Assembly: GCF_001039355.2 (NCBI RefSeq)
Contig: NW_019773614.1
Location: 338,618-402,617, forward strand
Length of the DNA: 64,000 bases
From: Lingula anatina
Lineage: Eukaryota > Brachiopoda > Lingulata > Lingulida > Lingulidae
Direction: 5' to 3'
Shown here: positions 10,868-22,142 of the stretch, piece by piece
Layout: each line of letters opens with the position of its first letter
Numbering within the stretch: position 1 is the stretch's first letter
Translations under genes and position numbers: made by a program
The notes under the pieces: generated by a model
What the model was told of the DNA's origin: nothing
Database searches by the model: none
Seen by the model: the letters and a program-made list of their open reading frames with translations, nothing else

Positions 10868-11080
10868 CCAATGCACCGACAAAGACAAAAAAACCAGGGT
10901 GTTCAAGTTGAGATTATATGTGACCTTAATCCAAGAGATGGGGACACAGGTCCTGGCGGTCTAGGAGGAGAAGCGGTAACGGTGACTTGTTTCCGGCGCC
11001 CAACTGCGGAGCCGGCGGAGCTGTACGAGACGGGTTGGGACTAAAACCATGAGTACCGCCAGCGTATACGCTGGTGGTAC
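10868..11080 (-). repeat. GC-rich MITE-like repeat, copy 2 (inverted)
   Basis: This is the reverse-complement relative of 983-1215. It contains CTAGGAGGAGAAGCGGTAAC and ends at the hairpin GTACCGCCAGC...GCTGGTGGTAC. Copies have diverged by substitutions and small indels. It lies between the LamG exon and the TNFR exon. Confidence 0.6.
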
Positions 11081-11124
11081 TAATTAGTGTCACTGGGCAA
11101 TAAGTGTTGACTACAAGGACATAC

Positions 11125-11235
11125 CTGCATTAAAATCAACTTCTTGCGCTATGCCATTGTTACCGTTCCCACTGATGTCCATGGCTTCATATTGTTTGGT
11201 GAGTGGCCAAAACCCAGCGGGAGGAGGCAAAACCA
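11125..11235 (-). CDS. Isolated exon resembling the start of a LamG/concanavalin-like domain
   Basis: The 111-bp exon (TAACTCAG acceptor, GCAG|gtatgt donor) is open in one frame for 36 codons. It reads PPAGFWPLTKQYEAMDISGN followed by GNNG and VDF. An F-W-P-L then D-SGNGN-G pattern is typical of the first strands of LamG/concanavalin-like domains, which are frequent in lancelet secreted proteins. It is a symmetric phase 1-1 exon and so does not splice in frame directly to the TNFR exon at 10153, which starts in phase 0. No continuation of the domain was found, so it may be a remnant or belong to a gene broken by repeats. Confidence 0.5.
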
Positions 11236-11289
11236 CTGAGTTATAAAAAAGATTGTATTAGACACAAAACAAAAAATTTGTTATTATGG

Positions 11290-11590
11290 AGATTGATCGA
11301 TCCTGTTAGATCGATCTGGGCAAGGGAACCCAGTCTTAAGGACCATTCCCAGACCCTATCGTACTAACTTTGGATCGAGCTATCTTCTAAATTGCTATCA
11401 ACTTAAACGGCGTAAATATCTGTCACGCCTACTGAAGCTGCTATGGGGTAATTAATTATTGTTTAACAGCTTCAGTAGGCGTGCCAGACATCTAAGCCGC
11501 TTAAGTTGAAAGCAATTTAGCGAGAAACTCCTTGGAGAAGGATCGATCCTGTGAGGTCGATCTAGGTATGGGAACCCAGTCTAAGTCTCA
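11290..11590. repeat. Imperfect hairpin between direct repeats
   Basis: An inverted repeat of about 55 bp per arm (CACGCCTACTGAAGCTG facing CAGCTTCAGTAGGCGTG) spans about 11393-11520. It is flanked by a direct repeat, GATCGATCCTG then GGGAACCCAGTC, at about 11291-11337 and 11539-11582. The arrangement looks like a small non-autonomous transposon. Confidence 0.5.
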
Positions 11591-11699
11591 TCTACTGCTG
11601 AGCCACAGTTTGAGGAGCTCTCTTATCCCGGACGGTTGGATTGCACTCTTCCCACAGGGTCCCAGAGTATTATTTTGCACAGTATTTTGATGGACCTCT

Positions 11700-12618
11700 G
11701 CGGCCGATTTCATAAAGGAGGTTTAACTAAACCTAGTTTAAGGCTAAAACCTAGGCTAGCAAAACCTGGTCTAACTCAAGACCTAAATTGCATTTCACTA
11801 ACAGTGTAGGAAAGCCAGAAAACCAGGTTTAGCTAAACCAGTTTTAACTTGTCCTTGACCTCCTGTTGAATGTAACAGGATTACATAGACGAAGAAATCA
11901 CTGAACTGTGTCAATCAGGTAGGCGTAAATGAATAGATGAAACACACTAGTGTTGAAGCAGATAAGCTGTTTAGCTCATATGAGAAAAAACTTTGGAAGT
12001 AACGAGCACGTGAAAATGAGCCGAAAGAAAGCGGAGAATTTTTCTGCTGAAGAGAAGGGGTACATCTCAGAACTAATAAAGGAGAAGTCCAACATCACTG
12101 AATAAAAAAATGATGTCACATCAAGTCAAAGAAAAAATGAGGCGTGGAAAGAAATTCTAACAAGATTGTCAGCACATTTTCCACAAGCCGGGAAAAGAAC
12201 TGAAAGGCAGGTGAAAGACTTCTGGAAACGAGCGAAAATGAAAGCTAAGAAAGAATTTGCAAATGTTAAAAAAAACTGCAAAAAAGACTGGAGGGGGGGC
12301 AAAAGAGGTTGAATTAAGTCAAGAAAATCAAGCAGTGATAGATCTTTTTTCCAAGCTACAGAGTTAAACCTGGGTCTGACCAGGTTTATTTTTAGACTTG
12401 GTACATGTATGAGTCCATAATCCGGGTATCAAAAACTTAGACCTCAATTATAAACACAATCCTGTCTGGACCAGGTTTAGAATGATGTTAAGCCAGGTTT
12501 TACTAGACCACTGGTCCAATACTAAAACCTCCTTTATGAAATGCAGGCAATCCCTAAAACTGGTGTAAACTCACTTTAGACCAGGTTTAACTTTAAACTT
12601 CCTTTATGAAATCGGCCG
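11700..12618 (+). mobile_element. Non-autonomous DNA transposon with a broken Myb/SANT-like ORF
   Basis: The terminal inverted repeats are GCGGCCGATTTCATAAAGGA at the left and its inverse CCTTTATGAAATCGGCCGC at the right. Subterminal AAACCTGGTTTA-like motifs occur in both orientations. Inside, from about 12016, an open frame reads MSRKKAENFSAEEKGYISEL and continues to SNITE before a TAA. The same frame then resumes with NEAWKEILTRLSAHFP and RQVKDFWKRAK. That W-spaced pattern is a Myb/SANT-like DNA-binding domain of the type that accompanies PIF/Harbinger elements. There is no transposase nuclease. Confidence 0.65.
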
Positions 12619-13500
12619 CTGATGTCAGAGGGTATGGCGTATGCAGGGTAAATGAACGTAATGTCAGGCGGCACCAATGTCCTCTTTGAAGGACACAGAT
12701 ACCCAGTGGTGCCTGTAGCAGGACTTTTTTTATCAACCATTCAATGAAAAAACTTATTTATCAAACATGCAAACGCGTATGGAAAAATCCAAAGAACTGT
12801 AATAATCGCACACATAGATAGATTTATAGACAGACAGATAGATGGATAGAATTCTATTACCTAGATATACCTCTTGCACAAAACCACAAAGGAGTACAAC
12901 TTTAAGACTGAGTAGCTGCATCCTGTATTTAATCTGCATGCAGGTAGTTTGTTGGTCGATTTTCTTTCAGCTGTAAGGCAAAGTACTGCTAAATATTTAG
13001 ATCAAACAAAGCAAAAAAATCACTTGCGAAAGGAAAAACACGCAAATTTGTTTTGAAAAGTATTTTAAGTTATTGGATATTGAGATAGTAGCTTTGAGGC
13101 TTGTCCCCAATTCAGTTATTGTGGGTCATTATCGTTTTCTCTTTTACACATGTGCGTGTACCCAATAGATGATCAATTCTGCTTTGATTTATCAACAATA
13201 TGTAACATTTATCTCGTTTGGTGTGAAGTTTTGAGCTCAATGCAGAAAATTGTAAACCAGTAGTATAAGCAATTAATTGGAAACCGTTTTATATTAATAC
13301 GTAGAATGCCAGTTCAGTCGTAAATGATTATAGATATTCAACGGTACGCAAATAATATTTGCGTGCACACATGATATTTTTCTAAGTGAGCTAGAGACTT
13401 GAAATATGATACACAGACAGCCATACATTTGAGTATGAATAATAAATTAAAATTTTTAATCTATCTAATTTAGATCAAAAGTTATTCAAGTTTTAGTAAC
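12619..13500. other. No gene recognised
   Basis: AT-rich non-coding sequence with a short GATA-like run near 12812-12850. A segment just inside (about 12625-12700) and one at 11640-11700 show weak similarity to 47380-47640. No exon with supporting splice sites was found. Confidence 0.4.
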
Positions 13501-14062
13501 ACCATGTTTGTTCTTTTTTTCAGGCGCCATTTTCAAAAATGAGTCAAATGTTGCCCCCATCATTTTTCACCCCCTTTACATTGTCACAGACATTTGAAAT
13601 TTGGCACACATTAAGTATAGAGGTTGGGCATTAACCCATAGTTTAAATTTTGGTTCTAGAATTTTCCTAAGCAGAGTTATGTGCATGTGAATTAAGCAAA
13701 ATAAAGGAATTTTTTGACGGTAAATGCTAGAAAATACACATTTCTTAGGTTTTATTCATCAACAAGACTAACTCTTGGTAGAATAGTTGTCTTACATATG
13801 AGTATTAGTACAAAATTAATAGTATAAGTGGCAAATTGTCATTGTGAAAAAAATAGAATCATTCAAACTCAGGAACAACCCACACCCTGGGGATCATAGG
13901 GTTATTCTTGCATATGTACTCTTACTCCTTAGTATCGAACACATATGTATAGTATGTACATGGCGCACAATTTTCTTTTATGATAAACTTCCCGCAAAAA
14001 ATAAAAATGCCCCCACTTCTGAGGATGTTACCCCCATGCATATTTCCATCACCCCTAGGGGT

Positions 14063-14186
14063 GACAACTGCTGGAGAGAGAGAATTTTATTACAAACTGC
14101 CTTATCAGCATTTGTAAACAGCTAGCTAGCTGTTTACAAATGCTGATAAGGCAGTTTGTAATAAAATTCTCTCTCCAGCAGTTGTC
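14063..14186. repeat. Near-perfect long palindrome (hairpin)
   Basis: Two arms of about 62 bp face each other around GCTAGCTAGC (14121-14130). The left arm starts GACAACTGCTGGAGAGAGAG and the right arm is its inverse, apart from a two-base AG indel. With essentially no spacer this forms a very stable hairpin or cruciform. It could be the fused ends of a small transposon. Confidence 0.8.
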
Positions 14187-14899
14187 TTGATATTAGTATA
14201 AATCAAAATTTAATTATATATTTCATGTCAGAAAACAATATCTGGTGAGCTTGAAAGAAAATAAATCCAGCTATATACATGTAGCACCTGTGATACTACT
14301 ATTTAAACCTACTAGTAATGCATAAATGTTCCAAAGCTTAAATATCATTGAAAATTAACTCGCCACGTATGAATGATAGACTTAATTTATATAATTCATG
14401 TGACTAAGCAGAGTTTTCTGATCCAGGATTATATTGAAAAAGTATAAGAATTATCTGTTACAATATTTGTGCTTCCCATTTGTCTACCAATTAAAGTAAA
14501 GAATACACAAATCTGATTTAACCATTGTTATAGGGAATTCTTGCACCACCTGCATATATAAAAAGTAAATATATCAATACAAATGACAGTAAGTTTTAGC
14601 TATTTGAAGTCTTTGGCACGAAGATATATAAAAACAACATTAAATCACAAAGAAAAAAAATGGATAACTTATTCTCTCTTGTTGGCTTCCTCAAAAAGTT
14701 TTTTTTTTAATTTTATTTCAATGTACGTCCATCTCCTAAAGTTCTAGATATAAATATAATTATATACATATACTTTCATCTAAAGTTCTTCACACAAATA
14801 TCTATACATAGAAATTTCCAAAAGGGACTTGACAATATTCACACCTTCAAGGTCATTTGAAGTCTTTGGCAAAGATGTGTAAACAGAATACATAAATCA

Positions 14900-14925
14900 C
14901 ACACACACACACACACACCAAAAAA

Positions 14926-14976
<51 letters not shown>

Positions 14977-14980
14977 ATTA
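14900..14980. repeat. (CA)n and (AATA)n simple repeats
   Basis: A (CA)9-like run is followed by a long AATA tetranucleotide array. Confidence 0.9.
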
Positions 14981-15419
14981 ATTGATAAATAAATAATTAA
15001 TCTGTCAAAGCTCCATTAAGACCTTTATAATCAGTCAGAGACGCTAAACCCAAGGAGTTACAACTCCTTGCTAAACCAGACAACCAAGAAGAAGAGTCAG
15101 GATGGTCAACGAGAACGAGGCCAAGGAGGAGACAACGACCGTAAGAGCGCTCCTAGAATTTCTTACAAATTCAAAAAATCGGTAGAAATATTAAAGCTAT
15201 GGATAATAAATGTGTGAATACTAACTGTCTCCTGCGAATGAAAGCTGCTTATCTGACTTGGTTTTTGTCATCAAGCTTTATTTGACATTCATCATAACGT
15301 ATACCATAACTATACAACTGACAATAGATCGTGACAAGTGCGCTTCAGTACAGGTGCATAGGTGAGTACTGCTCACCGGATAACAATAGATTCAAGTCAG
15401 CCTTATTGCCTCGAAAATA

Positions 15420-15505
<86 letters not shown>

Positions 15506-15506
15506 A

Positions 15507-16430
15507 ATGAGCTCAAATAATAAATCAAAATACTTTGACATGAACAAAGAGTCAAAGAGCTCTATGACAGACAGAATGAAAACCACAGCTGACAAGAAAT
15601 CCACCAGTCAGCCAGCAAAAAGATCCCACAGTGAAGTTTCCAACACAAGCATAGAAGAAACATCTTTAATCTTGATAAAGCTAGACAAAATAGAATCTGA
15701 AATCAAAAATACTGTAAAAACAAATGATCTAAAAGACATTGTGCAAGAAATGGTCGCGGAAACTGTCACTAAACTTTTACTTAATTTCAAAGACGAAATC
15801 GGGACAAATCTAGAAAAATTAGAAGACAAGCATAAATTGGATATCGGACAGCTAAGGGAAAGAATCGATTCACTGGAATTGGAAAATGACGCTCTCCGAG
15901 AACAGCTAGCGGGAAAAGAAAAGTCTCTCAGAAAGCTCACGGAAACAGTGGAGCAAGCAAACTATGCGTCAAACAATGCTATCAAAATGGCGAACTATAA
16001 TAAATATTCCCGGAAAAATAACAAAAATCTACGGGGTGATAGAGAAGGAACATGAAAACACTCGGGATGTTGTGTGCAAGGTGCTTAAGGAACAGGGAGA
16101 AGTACAGCTGATGACATCATGGCGGTGCACAGAATTCCCGGTCGGCAAGGGTCTCCCCGGCCAATTCTCATGCATGTTAAAAACACGGAAATCAAGGTAC
16201 GTATAATGCGGAGTAGATCTACCTTGAAAAGGCATGACAAAGGTGTTCGGCTGGCTGACGATATTACCAAACTAAACGCTCAATTACTGCAGCGCCTAAA
16301 GGAAAACGAGCAAATTGAACAGTCGTGGTTTTATAATGGGAGCGTGTGCGGTAAAGTGAAACACACTGGCCAGAGAATGAGAATTTCTATTGACGATGAC
16401 ATTGACAAGAAAGTTAAAATAAGAAAATAA
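15507..16430 (+). pseudogene. LINE ORF1 (coiled coil + RRM-like), frameshifted
   Basis: The N-terminal part (15507 to about 15970) is Ser/Lys-rich, then forms a heptad coiled coil of about 100 residues. The RNA-binding part continues in two other frames. One gives KIYGVIEKEHENTRDVV (about 16025-16090). The other, from about 16115, gives MAVHRIPGRQGSPRPIL and RSRSTLKRHDKGVRL. This is the layout of L1-type ORF1 proteins, nucleic-acid chaperones that trimerise by the coiled coil. At least two frameshifts break it. Confidence 0.75.
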
Positions 16431-16953
16431 AACATTAAACCAAACATATTTTGATTAAAACGAATATATGATGAGTAACATTCCATTCTCCCTCTATACA
16501 AATATGTGTTTTACGTATACCTCTCTGAAAGACCTGATATACAGGTATATGAGACTTAGTGGATGTATGTAAAAGAGTAACGGATGGCTTTACTGCAGCC
16601 TGAACTCATTATGCCAATTTTTTAAAAAATTAATCTACATATACGGAAATGAGATTATGTGAATATTGGATAATTACATGAACATTGTTTTTTGCAGAGA
16701 CAGAGGGGTTTTCCTGTTTGTACTGTATATAGTCATGCTATAATTCGCAGGATTGACAACAGCTGTCTGAAGAGGAGGCCTCCTGATATATGTGTTTACC
16801 ACTCAGTGTTGTACCGTTAATGTTTGTCTGTGGTGTCGATTTGTGTGAATGGGTGAATGTATGTGTTTATAATTACGTGTTGATAATGCCTAGACTACTT
16901 GCGGAAGTATCGTCCTTTTTATTGGTTAAATGTTTGTTATTAGATTCTAAGTA

Positions 16954-17770
16954 ATGGTTAAAATAGTAAGTCTGAATTGTCGAGGACTCAGTAGCAATAT
17001 TGTGAAAAGGAGAGATATTTTTCATAAATGCAGGTCCAAATATGGCATCGCTATATTGATTGATACTCACAGTGAGAAGACAAACGAAAGCTTGTGGAAA
17101 AATGAATGGGGTGGGGACGTGGTTTTTTGTTCACTAACTAGTTACAAAAGAGGTGTTGGCATCTTATTCAAATCTTCCTTTGACTTTAAAATCCACAAAG
17201 AGATTAAAAGATCCTAGAGGTAGTTACCTATTACTAGACATTGAAATTCAGGGTACGAGACTCACGCTAGGCGTTATTTATGGACCAAACAATGACGATC
17301 CGTCTTTCTTTAAGGAGATCCAAAATAAAATTGAAGTAATTGGAACTACCTCGATAATACTTGGGGGTGACTGGAACGTCCCACTTGATTACATAACTGA
17401 CACCGATAACTATCTACACAACAACAACACAAAGGCAAATCGAGAAATTGTCCGCATAATGGATAGTTTGGATTTAATTGATATCTTGCGAGAAATGAAT
17501 GCGGAATGTAGAAAACTTACGTGGATTGGACCAAATAAGAAAGAAAGCAGACTTGACTATTTTTTTATTTCTTCTGATTTACAAGACATAGCTGTTGCTG
17601 CTGGCATGGATTTTACTTATAAATCAGACCACTCTCCAGTAAACATGGAGATTAATTTTATTCAAATTGAGAGAGGAAGGGGGACGTGGAAATTCAACAA
17701 CAGTCTGTTAGGTGATTGTAATTATGTAGACTTAATTAAAAAAAACATAAAAGAAGTGATAAAGCAGTGA
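16954..17770 (+). pseudogene. LINE ORF2 apurinic-like endonuclease domain
   Basis: Endonuclease motifs appear in order: SLNCRGL, IDTHSE, LGVIYGPN, GGDWNV, LTWIGPN, SRLDYFFISSD and SDHSPVN. The domain nicks target DNA for reverse transcription. A frameshift near 17160-17215 joins two frames. The usual Q-E-T/H motif appears here as IDTH, so the catalytic Glu may be replaced by Asp. The reading frame stops at 17770, where the reverse-transcriptase core should follow. Confidence 0.82.
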
Positions 17771-17825
17771 TCATATTAAGATCAATAAAAAGATAATCTT
17801 CTATAAACCTTGGTTTCGAAAAGGA

Positions 17826-18400
17826 GTGCTTTACGTTAATGACCTGATTGATAATACTGGTTCAGTAAAAAGTCTAGACGTTTTTTGTGATGAATATAAT
17901 ATAGATAGTAATTTCCTTGACTATCAAGGCGTCATCAGCGCTTTACCTTCTGCCTGGAAAACTGTTATGAGAGGGTATCAAAAGAACCTTGCAGCAATAA
18001 CAAATAAAAATCTCGTATTATTAAATCGAAAAACAAATTAACGAAACTTTTTTACCAGAAATTTATTTCAGATAAGGAAGCAATACCTTTTAACATCCAT
18101 GATAAGTAGAGGGAAAAGCTGAACATTGATTTTCCAAGTGAAAAGTGGAAGCTAGTTCATGCATTGCCCTTTCAAGAAACAAATGATCATAAACTTCTCA
18201 CATTGCAATTTAGAATTTTACATAGATTTTATTTTACGAATTCGATGCTTTTTAAATATAATATGTTAGAACATGAGCGATGCACTTTCTGTAATGACCC
18301 AAAAGAAACTTTATTGCATATTTTCTGGGACTGTACATATGTTCAAGCTATTTGGACTTGTCTCATTCAGAACATACGTACACAGTACTCTGTTGAATAA
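17826..18400 (+). pseudogene. LINE ORF2 C-terminal remnant
   Basis: After a deletion the sequence resumes with KSLDVFCDEYNI (about 17868) and then, in another frame at 18164, HRFYFTNSMLFKYN and CTFCNDPKETLLHIFWDC. This Cys/His pattern is the zinc-knuckle-like end of Tx1/L1-clade ORF2 proteins. At least one further frameshift and stop codons separate the pieces. Confidence 0.7.
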
Positions 18401-18689
18401 CAACAACAACCGTGCCTGTTCATATTTGGAATCCTGGACGACAGCCCTCTCTTAGGTATTAATCTACTACTTCTCTATATAAAGATATATTTCACTCTAT
18501 GTAGACAGAATAAAATTACACCTCTTTGGAATGCCTGCAAAAAGTATTTGGAAAAGCAAAAGGAGATAGATTTTCAATCTTTATACCTACTGGGTCCTCA
18601 AAAGGCAGATAATCTAAGAAAAAAATTGGGCCGGTATAGAAACAAGGCAGCAAAGCTGTCAAATGTACAGACAAAAAGCAGGAAATAAC

Positions 18690-21600
18690 AATGCAAAAAA
18701 TAGGCTACTGTCAATTCTGATGTAAAAATACATTATGCTTAACTACAAATTCAACATCAAATTTTAATTATGCTCAACAGGTAATACCAATGTAAGTAAA
18801 ATGTGTGACAAGCATAAGGCTTCAGGCCCATGGGAGTTCAAGTTCACACTTTGAAAATGCCAGAATGAGAAAAATAAAAATTTCACACAAAATTGCATAA
18901 ATTCAATAATAAATGATAACCCAATTGAGCTGGCTTTCTAATTTGAACTGCATGCCAATCTTAAAAATCATACTTGTAAGTTAAAAATAATAAGTAACAC
19001 AGTTTTCTTTTCATAATGTTTGTAGTAGCAGTGCAAAAAGATTTCTGTCCATTTTGATGTAACATTACGTAATACATTACAGAATAATTATCACCAATTT
19101 TTGATTATTGACTATAAATAGCAAGGACATGTAGAAAATTTCCATACCATTCAGCTTCATGTCCATGGGAGCTCTGAGTCCCACAATGAATATGCCACAC
19201 GATTAAAATGAATATTTCACTAAAATTTATAACTTCCAGAAAAAGAAGCCAATTAGACTGCTTTTCCAACTCAGGCTGCATTTTAGTCCTGTGTTTCTTT
19301 TTTGAAAGTTTGACAACCATAAGTAACATGGTTTTCCCATAATGGTCATCATGGCAGCAGCACCCAAAATTGTGTTTTCTTCTATTTTAATGCAATATTA
19401 CATAATGCTTAACAGCATAATGACCATCAACTTTTAATAGTAAAATAAGTGTATAATGGATTTTCAGAAAATATGACTAGCATGGGTCTTCAAGCCCGTG
19501 GAGGTTCTAAGTCACACCTTGAAAATGCCAATATGTGAAAAGTTAAATTTTCACAAAAAAACTGCTTAATTGCCAGAAAAATTTACCAAAAAGACTGCAT
19601 TGCTTACTGAAGCTGTATTTTAGTCCTGTGTTTCTTTCCTGTAAGTTTGAGAACAGTAAGTGACATGGTTTTCCTTAAATGGTCATCATGGAAGCAGTGC
19701 CCAAAATAGGAGTTTCTTCAAATTTTGATGCAATATTACATAATGTTTAACAGCATAATGACCATCAATTTTTAATAATAAAGTATTAGTATCATGGATA
19801 TTCAGAAAATGTGACTAGCAAAGGTATTCAGGCCCATGGAACTTCAAAGTCACACCTTGAAAATGCCAAAATGTAAACAAGACAGCACTGTTCTGAAATG
19901 GGTGTTTTCCCATTTTTAACAATTTTTAACATAAAACAAAATTAACAGTTTACTGCCATTGTTATATGATCAACTAAGAAAATTGATGAGATGGGAAAAA
20001 TATCAATCGAATAGTGTTAAATGTCCAATTTCCTCCATTCTGAAATTCTGAACATAGTAAATGATTCAATCTGACAAACTGCAATGATATGAGTTTATTT
20101 CCATTTTTGAAACTTTATTACACAATGCACGATAACAAGTTTACCATCATTTTTACAAAATCAACTAACAATGTTGTAAAGATGCAGGATATGTCAAACA
20201 AACACTTTTACGTATTTTATTAGTTAAATAATGAGACTGTTAATATGCCTATGAACTGAATCTAAGGAAATGTGAAAAAACAGCATAACTTCTAAAATAA
20301 TGACTCGATTATGCTGATTTTCAAACTCAACCTGCGTTTTAGTAAGATTGACCACTCCTGTGAGTTTAATGACAATTGGTCTATCTGTTTTTCTTATATT
20401 GTGTTTACAGTGTTGCATATATGCTGAAAAATGAAAAAACAGCATAAGTACTAAAATAGTGGCCCGATCATGCCGATTTTCGAACTTGACCAGCATTTTA
20501 GTAAGATTGAGTACTCCTGTAAGTTTCATGACAACAGGCCTATCGGTTTTCCTTTAAATGTGTTTACAGTGCTGCATATATGCTGAAAAGTGAAAAAAAA
20601 GCATAACTTCTACAATAATGGCCCGATCATGCTGATTTTTGAACTTGACCTGCGTTTTATGAATATTCATCAGCTCTGTAAATATAAAGCCAAAAAGTAA
20701 AACTGCCCTCCACTTATCGTGTTTACAAGGAAAGTGCAGGGCGCCGACGGCGACGACAGACGCAGGTGATGGCAATATGTACAGACACATCTGTGTCTGT
20801 ACATAATAAAGCATAACTTCTACAATAATGGCCCGATCATGCTGATTTTCAAACTTTACCTGCGTTTTATGAATATTCATCAGCTGTGTAAATATAAAGC
20901 CAAAAAGTAAAACTGCCTTCCACTTATTGTGTTTACAATGAAAGTGCACGGCGCCAGCGACGGCGATGACGGGGACGACAGACGCAGGTGATGGCAATAT
21001 GTACAGACACAATGTGACATCTATATATATTTACTGTACTGTTTGAGAACAGTAAGTGACATGGTTTTTCTTAAAAGGTCATCATGGGAGCAGTGCCCAA
21101 AATAGGTTTTTTTTTCAAATTTTGATGCAATATTACATAATGTTTAACAGCATGATGACCATCAATTTTTAATAATAAAATATTAGTATCATGGATATTC
21201 AGAAAATGTGACTAGCAAAGGTATTCAGGCCCATGGAACTTCAAAGTCACAACTTGAAAATGCCAAAATGTAAACAAGACAGCACTGTTCTGAAATGTTT
21301 TTTTTTTTCCATTTTTAACAATTTTTAACATAAAACAAAATTAACAGTTTACTGCCATTTTTATATGATCAACTAAGAAAATTGATGAGATGGGAAAAAT
21401 ATCAATAGAGCAGTGTTAAATGTCCAATTTCTTCCATTCTGAGATTCTGAACATAGTGAATGATTGAATCTGACAAACTGCAATGATATGAGTTTATTTC
21501 CATTTTTGAAACTTTATTACACAATACACGATAACAAGTTTACCATCATTTTTACAAAATCAACTAACAATGTTATAAAGATGCAGGAAATGTCAAACAA

Positions 21601-21925
21601 ACACTTTTACGTATCTTATTAGTTTAATAATGAGACTGTTAACATGCCTAAGAATTGAATCTGAGGAAATGTGAAAAATATGCTGAAAAGTGAAAAAAAA
21701 CAGCATAACTTCTACAATAATGGCCCGATCATGCTGATTTTCGAACTTGACCTGCGTTTTATGAATATTCATCAGCTCTGTAAATATAAAGCCAAAAAGT
21801 AAAACTGTCCTCCACTTATCGTGTTTACAAGGAAAGTGCACGGCGCCGGCATCGGCATCGCCATCGGCGACGACAGACGCAGGTGATGGCAATATGTACA
21901 GACACATCTGTGTCTGTACATAAAA
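18690..21925. repeat. Tandem repeat block inside the LINE
   Basis: Diverged units of about 335 bp begin near 18690, 19025, 19355 and 19690, each recognisable by GCAATATTACATAATGTTTAAC-like sequence. A higher-order duplication of about 1.4 kb relates 19649-20290 to 21047-21690. A third unit carries GACGACAGACGCAGGTGATG and, at two of its three copies, a TGTACAGACACA/TGTGTCTGTACA inverted repeat. It occurs near 20750, 20970 and 21875. Weak ORFs on the minus strand are by-products of the repetition. Confidence 0.65.
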
Positions 21926-22142
21926 ATATTGATATGAATAGAAAAGAACATTTGTCGTAGCCTAGGCCTACTAAGATTCTTTTATTTAAAAAAAATTCTA
22001 CATGTATTTTTAATCATCATTTGTAAGAACTTTTGTTTGTAGTGTGTGAATGGTGTGTGGAAGGTGTATTTGTCTCTTATTGTGTTGTAAATGTCCTGTA
22101 TTAATTTTCGTGAATAAAAAAAAAAGAAGAAGAGTCAGGATT

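Larger units (their letters stand above)
15106..22125 (+). mobile_element. L1/Tx1-type LINE, internally deleted, with target-site duplication
   Basis: The target sequence AAGAAGAAGAGTCAGGAT at 15088-15105 is repeated at 22125-22142, right after an A-rich tail (GAATAAAAAAAAAA). This marks a target-primed insertion on the plus strand. Inside are a 5' leader with (TC)n(TA)n at 15421-15502, ORF1 remains (15507-16430), an endonuclease (16954-17770) and a C-terminal fragment (17826-18400). The reverse-transcriptase core is missing. A tandem-repeat block of about 3.2 kb (about 18690-21925) separates the ORF2 end from the 3' tail. The element cannot be active. Confidence 0.8.

Noticed and set aside
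15392-15604. Frame with alternating Tyr-Ile and Arg-Glu
   Set aside because: Translation of (TA)n and (TC)n microsatellite.
20224-21907. Minus-strand frames repeating a PSPASVV / HKTQVKFENQHDRAII pattern
   Set aside because: They follow the nucleotide tandem repeats, start and stop irregularly, and show no domain or splice context.
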